This document shows positions 1 through 8,149 of a DNA stretch of 47,589 bases, one piece after another. The stretch covers positions 1 through 47,589 of the forward strand of contig JARGFK010000027.1 in NCBI GenBank assembly GCA_029211065.1, in the 5' to 3' direction. This DNA is from Desulfobacterales bacterium. GTDB lineage: Bacteria > Desulfobacterota > Desulfobacteria > Desulfobacterales > JARGFK01. The position numbers and the translations under genes are program-made. The notes below the pieces were generated by a model. It searched no databases, was not told the origin of the DNA, and was given only the letters and a program-made list of their open reading frames with translations. How positions within the stretch are numbered: the stretch's first letter is position 1; each line of letters opens with the position of its first letter.

Positions 1-147
1 GCCTGTGTCGCGCCAAATGATTATTGGAGGTAACCCTCTACATATAGTGGGCGGTTGAGTTAACTGCATACCCAGTTTTTGAATAAAGTACACATTTTAG
101 TCGGGAAATACAAGGGGGCTGCCGGTCAACCGCCCGATTATAAAATA

Positions 148-178
148 TTGACACTCAAGGACTTTGTATATACATGAT
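148..178 (+). promoter_or_regulatory. Candidate sigma-70 promoter upstream of the rubrerythrin remnant
   Basis: A perfect TTGACA hexamer at 148-153 is followed after 17 bases by TACATG (171-176), a weak -10 match. It lies about 70 bases before the remnant ATG at 245, which has an AGGGGAG-type ribosome site. An inverted repeat of about 10 bases (GGGCGGTTGA at 49-58, TCAACCGCCC at 127-136) lies just upstream. Inference only. Confidence 0.4.
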
Positions 179-244
179 AAAAATTCGCATTAAAACGATC
201 CCAAAACCGCTCCGGAACTCATTGCAACAAAGGGGAGAAAAATC

Positions 245-473
245 ATGACGCTGGAAGAGGCCATCAAAACAGCCATTTCATATGAAACCAAAATTCAAAA
301 ACTTTTTTTACGAACAGATGGTTGCTGAGATGCAGGCGGAAGGTCGAAAGATGTTCGCTCGATTTCTGGAAATCGAAGCCGGGCACATTGCGATCGTCCA
401 GGCTGAGCTGGACTATATCAGCCATACAGGCTACTGGTTTGATTTTAAAGAGTTTGATATGGAAGAGCTTTAA
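245..473 (+). pseudogene. Rubrerythrin-like (ferritin-like diiron) protein, internally deleted and frameshifted
   Basis: The ATG at 245, behind a good ribosome site, starts a typical first helix (MTLEEAIKTAISYETKI) of a two-half ferritin-like/rubrerythrin family protein that normally has about 165 residues. After about 20 residues the frame runs out at a T-run (302-309). The +1 frame continues with the typical last helix of the same family: YEQMVAEM, then ARFLEIEAGHIAIVQAE (an ExxH-type diiron motif), and the end GYWFDFKEFDMEEL. About 90 residues between the two parts are absent. Correcting one base in the T-run would give a 75-76 residue mini-protein with one helix of each half, so a short expressed product cannot be excluded. 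Decay by internal deletion is more likely. The intact family protects anaerobes against peroxide. Confidence 0.75.
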
Positions 474-503
474 GGAATACTTTAGTTAAGGAGAAGATAC
501 GCT

Positions 504-1778
504 ATGCCCATGACGGATCAGTTCAAGGACCGCCTTTTTCCTGTTTTAGCGGCGGTCAGCGCCCATTTCGGAACCCCTTTTCATATTTATGATGAGGCCG
601 GTATCCGCGCCACTGCCGAGTCGCTTACAAAGGCCTTTTCCGGGATAAAAGGGTTTCGGGAGTTCTTTGCCGTAAAGGCTCTCCCGAATCCGAGTATCTT
701 AAAGATTATGGAAAACATGGGGTTCGGGTTCGACTGCAGTTCGATTCCGGAAATCCTGCTGAGCCGAAAAGTCGGGGGATATGGCGAAGACATCATGTTG
801 ACGTCCAACAATACCAGCAGGGAAGAATTCAGGGTTGCAGCCGCAGATGGCGGATGCATTCTGAACCTGGACGATGTATCGCTGATTCCCAAGGTGCCGG
901 AAATGCCCGAGCTCATCTGTTTTCGATACAATCCGGGTCCCCTACGAACCGGAAATTCGATTATCGGCAATCCGGTTGAGGCCAAGTACGGCGTCAGCCA
1001 TGAACAGATCCTGGCTGCCTACCGGGATGCCCGGGCCCTGGGGGCAAAACGGTTCGGTCTTCACACCATGCTGGCCTCAAATGAACTCAATTATGTTTAT
1101 ATGGTGCAGACCGCTGAAATGATTTTGGAACTGGCCGGGTGGATCGGAAACGAACTCGGCATCCGTTTTGAGTTTTTAAATATCGGCGGCGGTTTCGGCA
1201 TCCCTTACAAACCAATGGATGCACCGCTCAATATAGATGTTATGGCAAAGGAGATTACGCAGAGGTTCCATCGATTCGGTGAGCAGAACGGTTATATGCC
1301 GAAGCTGTTTATTGAAAGCGGCCGCTATATGACCGGACCCCACGGGGTGCTGGTGACCAAAGCGATCAATCACAAAAACATATACCGGAAATATATCGGG
1401 GTTGATGCCTGCATGTCGGCCCTGATGCGACCCGGCATGTACGGCGCGTATCACCACATCAGTGTCCTGGGGAAGGAAGATAGCGCCAAACGAGTGACCG
1501 TGGATGTGGTGGGGTCGCTCTGTGAGAACAACGATAAGTTTGCGATCCAGCGGGATCTGCCGGAAATAACCGAGGGCGACATCCTCATTATCCATGACAC
1601 CGGCGCACACGGGCATGCCATGGGGTTTAATTACAACGGCAAACTGAGGCCCCAGGAGCTTTTACTGCGGGTCGACGGTCGGGTGGAGTTGATTCGCCGG
1701 GCAGAAACCGTTGACGATTATTTCAGCACCTTTAATTTTGATGAAAAGATTTTCACACCGGCAGCCGGTTCGCGATAG
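504..1778 (+). CDS. lysA: Diaminopimelate decarboxylase-like PLP enzyme (LysA family, fold III)
   Basis: 424 residues, the family's usual length. The PLP lysine is K58 in FFAVKALPNP. The glycine-rich phosphate loop is NIGGGFGIPY, followed by ESGRYMTGP. The C-terminal sheet domain carries VDACMSALMRPGMYGAYH and GSLCENNDKFA, the Cys-Glu pair that reaches into the partner active site. The family forms L-lysine from meso-diaminopimelate. The segment normally HCHIGSQ reads HTMLASNE here, and the final motif is HDTGAHGHAMGFNYNG instead of the usual GAYG form. This is therefore a divergent subclade and the substrate is less certain (another D-amino acid or carboxy-polyamine decarboxylase is possible). 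AAGGAG at 488-493 supports the ATG at 504. The HAD/AIR fusion follows after 34 bases, probably in the same transcript. Confidence 0.85.
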   Translation: MPMTDQFKDRLFPVLAAVSAHFGTPFHIYDEAGIRATAESLTKAFSGIKGFREFFAVKALPNPSILKIMENMGFGFDCSSIPEILLSRKVGGYGEDIMLTSNNTSREEFRVAAADGGCILNLDDVSLIPKVPEMPELICFRYNPGPLRTGNSIIGNPVEAKYGVSHEQILAAYRDARALGAKRFGLHTMLASNELNYVYMVQTAEMILELAGWIGNELGIRFEFLNIGGGFGIPYKPMDAPLNIDVMAKEITQRFHRFGEQNGYMPKLFIESGRYMTGPHGVLVTKAINHKNIYRKYIGVDACMSALMRPGMYGAYHHISVLGKEDSAKRVTVDVVGSLCENNDKFAIQRDLPEITEGDILIIHDTGAHGHAMGFNYNGKLRPQELLLRVDGRVELIRRAETVDDYFSTFNFDEKIFTPAAGSR

Positions 1779-1812
1779 CGTGAAATCGTCGACAACCAGA
1801 TAGAGATCTTTC

Positions 1813-3441
1813 ATGATACCCCATAAGCCTTTCCATGTTAAGGCTGTTCTGTTCGACTTTGACGGCACGCTGACCGAGCCGGGGGCCCTGAATTTCACCA
1901 GGATCAAAAAGGCCATCGGCTGCCCCGCCGACAAACCCATCCTGGAATATATCGAGACCCTGAAGGATCCCCATCACCGCCGGGAAGCAATGGATAAACT
2001 GGTCCGGTTTGAAATCGAAGGGGCTGAGAAATCCGTTCCCAATTCCGGTGCGGAAGAAACAATTTCCTATTTGCGATCCAAGGGCCTTCGGGTCGGCATT
2101 ATCAGCCGCAATGGCCGCGAATCCATCCTGCGGGCGCTGCAGAATTTCAGCCATCTGAACGCTGCCGACTTTAGTCTGATCATATCCCGGGACGATCCGG
2201 TCCGACCGAAACCCAACCCGGACGGCATCCTGCTGGCTGCTAAGACTTTTGGGATAAATACCGCCGAGTTGTTAATGGTGGGAGATTATGTCTTTGATAT
2301 TCAGGCCGGGCTTCAGGCCGGCGCTGTCACGGTACTGCTGGATAATCGAACCGAACCGGATCCCGCCATGCCGCCCAGCGATTATAAGATTTCACGCCTG
2401 GCCGATTTGAAAAAAATCATCCGCCCGGGACTGCCGCTGTCGATCGGCAAATTGCCCAATGAACTCCTGGGTGAATTTCTGGGCAAGGTCGCTTCCCGGG
2501 ATCCTGCGATTCTGATCCATCCGGGAATCGGTGAAGATACGACTGCCGTGGATGTGCAAAAGGAGGAAGTGGTTGTTCTCAAGTCAGATCCCATCACGTT
2601 TGTTACGGATTCCATCGGGCGATTCGCCGTTCTGATAAATGCCAATGATATTGCTACATCCGGGGCCCGGCCGCGCTGGTTTCTGACGTCGCTGCTGTTT
2701 CCCTGCGGGACGACCGCTTCGCAAATCTGGCAGGTCATGCATGAACTCAAAACCGTCTGTCAACAGTGGGGGATCCTCTTGTGCGGCGGCCATACCGAGG
2801 TTACCGATGCGGTTTTGCGGCCGGTGGTGACGGGGATGCTGGCGGGAACGGTTTTGCGAAAAGATTTGATTGATAAACGCAACATTCAAACCGGAGATGT
2901 GGTGTTACTCAGCAAGGCCGTTGCCGTGGAAGGAACCGCCATCATTGCCGCCGAGTTCGGCGATAAACTCAAACGGCAGGGGCTGACGGACAAGGAAATC
3001 GACGCCTGTAAAGGCTTCCTGGAGAGCCTCAGCGTCTTGGAAGAAGCACGACTGGCCGGGGGCAGCAAAGGGGTGGTCGCCATGCATGACGTTACCGAAG
3101 GGGGGCTGGCCACGGCGTTGGATGAATTGAGCATTGCCGGCGGTCATGAAATCCGCGTCGAGATGGACAAAATCCCTGTTTTCACCGAAACCCATAAGCT
3201 TTGCAAATTGCTCAAGCTGGATCCCCTGGGTCTGATCGGATCCGGCAGTCTGCTGATCTGTTGTCGCAAAAACGCACTGGAGACCCTATTGGCGCGTATC
3301 CGGAGGGCCGGAATACGGATAACCCCCATCGGCGAGATATTGGAGAAAGGCCAAGGTGTGAAAGCCTTTCGACAGGGTCTTCCGGTTGAATGGCCCGCCT
3401 TTGAGGTGGATGAAATCACCCGCCTTTTCCGTCCTTTATGA
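1813..3441 (+). CDS. HAD-family phosphatase fused to an AIR-synthase/HypE-like ATP-binding domain
   Basis: 542 residues in two parts. Residues 1 to about 205 form a complete HAD hydrolase: motif I DFDGTLT (D15, D17), motif II IISRNGRES, the lysine in RPKPNPDG and motif IV VGDYVFDIQAG, with a cap like phosphoglycolate phosphatases. Residues about 210-542 are an AIR-synthase-related domain of the PurM/HypE/SelD/ThiL superfamily: GKLPNELLGEFLGK, the phosphate/metal loop GIGEDTTAVDV, NANDIATSGARPRWF, LCGGHTEVTD and HDVTEGGLATALDEL. The PurM-type fold usually activates a carbonyl or carboxylate with ATP, and the HAD part usually removes phosphate. The joint substrate is unknown. It follows the LysA-like gene closely. 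The continuous frame and full-length domains argue against a chance read-through. Confidence 0.8.
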   Translation: MIPHKPFHVKAVLFDFDGTLTEPGALNFTRIKKAIGCPADKPILEYIETLKDPHHRREAMDKLVRFEIEGAEKSVPNSGAEETISYLRSKGLRVGIISRNGRESILRALQNFSHLNAADFSLIISRDDPVRPKPNPDGILLAAKTFGINTAELLMVGDYVFDIQAGLQAGAVTVLLDNRTEPDPAMPPSDYKISRLADLKKIIRPGLPLSIGKLPNELLGEFLGKVASRDPAILIHPGIGEDTTAVDVQKEEVVVLKSDPITFVTDSIGRFAVLINANDIATSGARPRWFLTSLLFPCGTTASQIWQVMHELKTVCQQWGILLCGGHTEVTDAVLRPVVTGMLAGTVLRKDLIDKRNIQTGDVVLLSKAVAVEGTAIIAAEFGDKLKRQGLTDKEIDACKGFLESLSVLEEARLAGGSKGVVAMHDVTEGGLATALDELSIAGGHEIRVEMDKIPVFTETHKLCKLLKLDPLGLIGSGSLLICCRKNALETLLARIRRAGIRITPIGEILEKGQGVKAFRQGLPVEWPAFEVDEITRLFRPL

Positions 3442-3895
3442 TAACCGCAAAATCCAGCAGGGCATCGTCAACGTCAGCCTAAACTGATTCAGATGGAAAC
3501 GATTTGCTTTCCCGGTTAAGGCACTCAACTTCCAAATCACAATACTCAATTTTCAAGCAATATCAAAATTCCAAATTCCAATGAAGATGGTCTCGTAAAA
3601 AGTATTCCAATTGTCATGCCGGACTTGATCCGGCATCCAGAACCGTCTGAAATTCCTGGATTCCCGCCTTCGCGGGAATGACGAAAGAGGCGCATTTTCG
3701 ACTTTTTACAAAATCATCAATGAACAAACTTATTTATTTCAAAATGTTGTCTGGTTAAGTGAAGTGACCTTGTTAAATCAAGAGATGAGATTGACCTTGC
3801 CGCAGGTATCGTGTATAAAAAAACTATCAGCAATTAATACAGATTTTTGATAATTTTGTAACACTTGCTCACAAATCAGATTCGAGGGTGCGGGA
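3442..3895. other. Intergenic region with a palindromic repeat element and no gene
   Basis: No convincing ORF. The first part is A/T-rich and contains short iterations of the AATTCCAA type. A terminal-inverted-repeat element at 3586-3719 is annotated separately. The ribosome site of the next gene (GAGGGTGCGGGA) lies at the right edge. Confidence 0.7.
3586..3719. repeat. MITE-like element with two internal palindromes
   Basis: The ends are imperfect inverted repeats (GATGGTCTCGTAAAAAGT at 3586-3603 against the complement of ACTTTTTACAAAATCATC at 3702-3719). Inside are two hairpins: ATGCCGG..CCGGCAT near 3616-3636 and TTCCCGC..GCGGGAA near 3661-3678. A related block lies at 7224-7305. No ORF inside, so it would need a transposase supplied elsewhere. 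Confidence 0.7.
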
Positions 3896-5056
3896 ATGGA
3901 CAGCCATTTAGAAAAATTACCATCCATGGTTGATGCCATCAGGGCCATCAAGGAGATTATTATCACCAATATCGTTCTGATCGGCCAGATTCCCTCTCCG
4001 ACATTCAAGGAAGAAAAGCGCACCCGGATTTTTATGGAACGCCTGGCAGAAGCACAGGTTGATGAATGCACGACCGATGCATATGGCAACCCCATCGGAA
4101 TTGTCAAAGGGACTTCCGAAGCCAACCCGCCGATTTTTGTGGTGGCGCACCTGGATACTTTCTTTGGTGAGGATGTCGACCACAACTTCACCGTCAAAAA
4201 AAAGACCATTTCAGGGCCGGGGATACTGGACAATTCCGCCGGCGTCGGGGTGTTGGCGTCCTTGCCGGAAATTATGCGCACATTGGGCATTGGCTTTAAA
4301 TCGGATATCGTCCTGGTCGGCGATATTCAATCCATCGGCAAGGGGAATCTTCGCGGCATCCGCAACCTCTTAAAAACCTGGCCGACGCCCATCCGGGGGG
4401 CTGTCTGCATCGAGGGGGGGGAACTCGGACGGCTTAATTACTACTCGGACGGAATGCGGCGATGTGAAATCACCTGCAGCATACCATCGACATTCAGATG
4501 GACACACAAATTCAGGCCCAACGCGATCCTGATATTACATGAAGTCATCAATCAAATTTTAAAAATGCGCCTGCCGCAAAAACCGCGCGCACGGGTCATC
4601 ATCGGCAAAATCGCCGGCGGCGTTGATTATGGGGAGATCGCCCAGGACGCCATCCTGGGATTTGAAATCCAAAGTGATACCGATAAAATGGTCAAAGCCA
4701 TTTATCGGGATATCAAGGACATTAAGAACGGCATCAGTCACGAACACGAGGTCGAGCTGCAGCTGCGAACCGTCAGCAGCCTGAATGCCGCCCGACTCAG
4801 GTTCAACCACCCGCTGGTGAAAAGCGCCGCCGAAGTCCTCAAAAAACTGGAGTTAAAGCCGGTCAGCGTTTCCAGCGAAACAGAGCTTTCCATTTTTCTC
4901 TTTCACAAGATACCGGCCGTCACCATCGGCATTACCAAGGGGGAAAATTACCATCTGGAAAACGCCGTCATCAAGATCGCGCCCATCTATAAAGGGATTG
5001 CTCAGTTGATCGGCATACTGATGGCGATTGACAGCGGGGTATGCGATGAACAATAG
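3896..5056 (+). CDS. M20-family metallopeptidase homologue lacking the catalytic Glu pair
   Basis: 386 residues with the M20 (PepT/CPG2-like) layout. Metal-site residues visible are H85 and D87 (VAHLDTFF), D112 (GPGILDNSAGVGVL), E173 (CIEGGELGRL) and a C-terminal His (ENYHLENAV). The dimerisation domain lies between about 185 and 290. The segment that in active members reads VGEEGLGNLRG aligns without gaps to DIQSIGKGNLRG, so the general-base Glu and the following metal-ligand Glu are S146 and I147. Normal peptidase chemistry is therefore unlikely. It could be a binding protein or a changed hydrolase. The ATG at 3896 follows GAGGGTGCGGGA. The 3' end overlaps the gpgS start by 11 bases, which indicates translational coupling. 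Confidence 0.75.
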   Translation: MDSHLEKLPSMVDAIRAIKEIIITNIVLIGQIPSPTFKEEKRTRIFMERLAEAQVDECTTDAYGNPIGIVKGTSEANPPIFVVAHLDTFFGEDVDHNFTVKKKTISGPGILDNSAGVGVLASLPEIMRTLGIGFKSDIVLVGDIQSIGKGNLRGIRNLLKTWPTPIRGAVCIEGGELGRLNYYSDGMRRCEITCSIPSTFRWTHKFRPNAILILHEVINQILKMRLPQKPRARVIIGKIAGGVDYGEIAQDAILGFEIQSDTDKMVKAIYRDIKDIKNGISHEHEVELQLRTVSSLNAARLRFNHPLVKSAAEVLKKLELKPVSVSSETELSIFLFHKIPAVTIGITKGENYHLENAVIKIAPIYKGIAQLIGILMAIDSGVCDEQ

Positions 5057-6020
5057 CTGGCTCAATAAAAACACGTTCCACTACGCCGAGTTCCGCGATC
5101 TGGAGCGGCTGGTGACGGAAAAACAAAAAAAGAAAATTACAATTTCGCTATGCCTGCCGACCTTGAATGAAGAGAAAACAATCGCAAAGGAAATCGTGAT
5201 CATGAAGTCGGAGTTGATGACGCGATATCCTTTGCTGGACGAAATTGTTGTGGTGGACTCCGGATCAACCGACCGGACCCGTAAGATTGCCAGGGAATAT
5301 GGCGCCGATGTTTACGAGGCCGCAAATATCCTGCCGCAGCAGGGTCATTTTAGAGGTAAGGGCGAGAACCTGTGGAAGGCGCTTTACGTTACCCGGGGCG
5401 ACATTATCGTCTACCTGGATGCCGATATTAAAAATATTCATCATCGGTTTGTCTATGCGCTGGTGGCCCCGCTGCTTCTTTACGACGGGATTAAATTTTG
5501 CAAGGCGTTTTATGACCGGCCCATCGCCACCGGGGAAAAAAAGATGCGCCAGACCGGCGGCGGCCGGGTAACCGAGCTGGTCATCCGGCCGCTCTTTTCG
5601 CTGTTTTTTCCGGAATTGACTCAAATCATTCAGCCGCTCTCGGGTGAGTATGCCTGTTTCCGGGATGTGCTGGAAAAAATTCCATTCCCCATCGGATATG
5701 GTATAGAAACCAGTATGATACTGGATATCTATGAACGCTGGGGGCTGGATGTCATGGCCCAGGTAGATCTTGAAAAGCGAGTCCACAGAAATCAGGGCAT
5801 AAAGGCGTTGGGAAAAATGGCTTTTGTCATTCTGAATACATTTGCGCGGCGTATCGAAAAGCAGGGATTTATCAAAATAAACAAATCAACCTATTCCGAA
5901 ATGATTCAATATAACCTTGTCAAGTCGCAGTACCAGGCGGATATTTTTAAAATTGAGGGGGTTGAGCGGCCGCCCATGATCGAAATCCCGGAATATCGCG
6001 AAAAATTCAATATCCATTAA
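5046..6020 (+). CDS. gpgS: Glucosyl-3-phosphoglycerate synthase (GT81)
   Basis: 324 residues from the ATG at 5046; a TTG at 5028 would add six. Transfers glucose from an NDP-glucose donor to 3-phosphoglycerate, the first step to the compatible solute glucosylglycerate. Family signatures: SLCLPTLNEEKTI, VVDSGSTDRT, GKGENLWKAL, the metal motif YLDADIKNIHHRFVY, TGGGRVTELVIRPLFSLFFPEL, QPLSGEYA and GYGIETSMILDI. Cytosolic, with no membrane segments. The phosphatase GpgP that completes the pathway is not recognisable in the window, unless the HAD domain 1.6 kb upstream takes that role, which is speculative. Overlap with the M20-like gene ties the two in expression. Confidence 0.9.
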   Translation: MNNSWLNKNTFHYAEFRDLERLVTEKQKKKITISLCLPTLNEEKTIAKEIVIMKSELMTRYPLLDEIVVVDSGSTDRTRKIAREYGADVYEAANILPQQGHFRGKGENLWKALYVTRGDIIVYLDADIKNIHHRFVYALVAPLLLYDGIKFCKAFYDRPIATGEKKMRQTGGGRVTELVIRPLFSLFFPELTQIIQPLSGEYACFRDVLEKIPFPIGYGIETSMILDIYERWGLDVMAQVDLEKRVHRNQGIKALGKMAFVILNTFARRIEKQGFIKINKSTYSEMIQYNLVKSQYQADIFKIEGVERPPMIEIPEYREKFNIH

Positions 6021-6101
6021 CGCCGGCGATTGTTTTTAGTGCGGTGTGCATTAGTTTATGCTAAGTCAAGGTAAATTTGCTGCTGGAAAGGAGCGGTCTC
6101 A

Positions 6102-7094
6102 TTGCTGAATCAGAAACTCATCGACCCATACAACCGGGTCCTGAATTATCTGCGGGTATCCATCACCGATCATTGTAACCTCCGGTGTATGTATTGTGTC
6201 CCGCAGGAGGATATTCCCTGGCTGTCCCATGACCAGGTTTTAAGATATGAAGAGATCCTGCGCCTGATAAAAATCGGGGCAGGCATGGGCATCGCAAAGG
6301 TTCGCATCACCGGGGGCGAGCCGCTTGTCCGCAAAGGTGTTTACGATTTTCTAACAGATCTGAAAAAAATCAACGGCCTTTCCGATATATCCCTGACAAC
6401 CAATGGCGTTCTGCTGGCTGAAAATATTGTTCGAATCCAGGCTGCCGGCATCCGAAGAATCAACGTCAGCCTGGACACCTTAAACCGTCAGAAATATAAG
6501 GAAATAACCGGGCATGATCAGTATGAAAAGGTCTGGCGGGGTATACTCTCCGCCCATGAGATGGACCTGGGACCGATTAAGATCAATGTCGTGGCACTTA
6601 AAGGCATCAATGATGATGAACTGGTCGATTTCGCCAGATTGAGCTTTTTATACCCCTTTCATATCCGGTTTATCGAACACATGCCCATCGGCACTTCCGG
6701 CGCAAAGATCGGGCAGCACCTGCTGGCGCCGGAGATAAAAGCCCGCCTCGGTTCCTTGGGTCAGTTGATCCCCATCGAAAAAGGGACACTTGACGGCCCG
6801 GCCGAACGGTTCAAATTAAGGGATGCCGTTGGAGAAGTCGGTTTTATACGCCCCCTGAGCAGGCACTTTTGCGCCCACTGCAACCGCTTAAGACTCACTG
6901 CCAGCGGCCAGTTGAGAACCTGCCTTTTATCGGACAACCAGGTAGACCTGAAGGGACCGCTGCGCAGGGGCTGTTCGGACAACGAACTGGCTGAAATTGT
7001 ATTGAATGCCGTCCGGCACAAACCTTCCGAGCACCACCTGTCCGACGATTGCCCCGGAAACGTTAACAGCCATATGTCGGCCATCGGGGGCTGA
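6102..7094 (+). CDS. moaA: GTP 3',8-cyclase (molybdenum cofactor biosynthesis)
   Basis: 330 residues. Radical SAM enzyme that starts molybdopterin synthesis from GTP. The N-terminal cluster ligands are C25, C29 and C32 (DHCNLRCMYC), followed by GGEPLVRKG. The second 4Fe-4S site is in FCAHCNRLRL and LRTCLL. The protein ends in Gly-Gly, the C-terminal tail needed for activity in the family. The start is TTG at 6102, with AAGGAG at 6088-6093. It stands alone, without moaC, moaD or moaE nearby, 81 bases after gpgS. Confidence 0.95.
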   Translation: MLNQKLIDPYNRVLNYLRVSITDHCNLRCMYCVPQEDIPWLSHDQVLRYEEILRLIKIGAGMGIAKVRITGGEPLVRKGVYDFLTDLKKINGLSDISLTTNGVLLAENIVRIQAAGIRRINVSLDTLNRQKYKEITGHDQYEKVWRGILSAHEMDLGPIKINVVALKGINDDELVDFARLSFLYPFHIRFIEHMPIGTSGAKIGQHLLAPEIKARLGSLGQLIPIEKGTLDGPAERFKLRDAVGEVGFIRPLSRHFCAHCNRLRLTASGQLRTCLLSDNQVDLKGPLRRGCSDNELAEIVLNAVRHKPSEHHLSDDCPGNVNSHMSAIGG

Positions 7095-7223
7095 GGCACA
7101 GTGGCGGAAGGAATTTTCAACCGCTTTGACCTTCTAAGGGTTTTTGCCCGGGCTTTATTCAAAGAGAGAATACCCGGCTCTTTGAGGCTGTGTCACAATA
7201 AAAAAGCCGAGTTCCAAGATTTT

Positions 7224-7305
7224 TCGTCATTCCGGGCCTGACCCGGAATCCAGAACATTTTCAAGTCCATCTGCTTTTGGATGCCGGATCGAGTCCGGCA
7301 TGACG
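7224..7305. repeat. Palindromic repeat related to the element at 3586-3719
   Basis: Starts with CGTCATTCCGGGCCTGACCC and ends with a GCCGGATCGAGTCCGGCATG hairpin; the outer CGTCAT/ATGACG ends are inverted. It shares the CCGGCATGAC and AATCCAGAAC blocks with the 3.6 kb element but in a different order. It fills the 271-base gap between moaA and xth. Confidence 0.65.
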
Positions 7306-7365
7306 TGAAGAAAACAAATCAATATTACAATTACGACACAGCTGAAATTACGAGAGGCGACAATA

Positions 7366-8148
7366 GTGAGGCTTGCCAGTTTTAACGCCAACGGAATCCG
7401 GGCCCGATTGCCGGTGATCCTTTCCTGGCTCCAAAAAGAAGCGCCGGATGTCCTTTGCCTGCAGGAGACCAAGGTGCAGGATCCAGATTTTCCGGCCGGG
7501 CCATTCAAGGAAAAAGGGTACCATTGCACCTATCGGGGGGAGAAAAGTTATAACGGTGTGGCGGTCCTGTCGAAAATTGCACCGCAAGAGGTTCGCTTCG
7601 GCTTTGACGACAGCCTTGAATTCGAAGGGACGCGGCTTGTTTCAGTCAAGATTGAAGGTCTCCATATCGTCAACGCATATGTCCCCCAGGGGCAGGCGCC
7701 GGATTCGGAAAAATTTCGCTATAAACTGGACTGGCTCAAGCGTCTGGATCAATATTTCAGGACCCGTTTCAGCGCTGCATTGCCGGTTATCTGGACCGGA
7801 GATTTCAATGTTGCGCCGGAGCCCATGGATGTCTATGATCCGGAGGGTTTGACGGGGAGCATCGGTTATCACCCGGCGGAACACCAGGCACTTTCTATAC
7901 TGAAAAAATGGGGCTTTGTTGATATATTTCGAAAACACAACCCGGAAGGCAAGGCGTTTACATTCTGGGACTATCGGATTCCCAATGCGGTCAAGCGGGG
8001 TTTGGGCTGGCGTATCGATCATATCTGGGCCACCCCGAGTCTGGCTGAAAAATCCCTGTCGGCCTGGATCGACAAAGACGCCCGCCTGATGGAGCGGCCT
8101 TCGGACCATACGTTTATCGTGGCGGAATTTGATTTGTCTGTGGCGTAA
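7366..8148 (+). CDS. xth: Exodeoxyribonuclease III
   Basis: 260 residues, the usual length of the AP endonuclease/exonuclease III family, which cuts at abasic sites and degrades 3' ends. Motifs in order: SFNANGIRARL, LCLQETKVQD (metal Glu), YNGVAVLSK, NAYVPQG, GDFNVAPEPMDVYDP (catalytic Asp-Asn), WRIDHIWATPSL and SDHTFIVAEF (catalytic Asp-His pair). The start is GTG at 7366 after GAGAGG. It is convergent with serC, leaving one base between the genes. Confidence 0.95.
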   Translation: MRLASFNANGIRARLPVILSWLQKEAPDVLCLQETKVQDPDFPAGPFKEKGYHCTYRGEKSYNGVAVLSKIAPQEVRFGFDDSLEFEGTRLVSVKIEGLHIVNAYVPQGQAPDSEKFRYKLDWLKRLDQYFRTRFSAALPVIWTGDFNVAPEPMDVYDPEGLTGSIGYHPAEHQALSILKKWGFVDIFRKHNPEGKAFTFWDYRIPNAVKRGLGWRIDHIWATPSLAEKSLSAWIDKDARLMERPSDHTFIVAEFDLSVA

Positions 8149-8149
8149 A

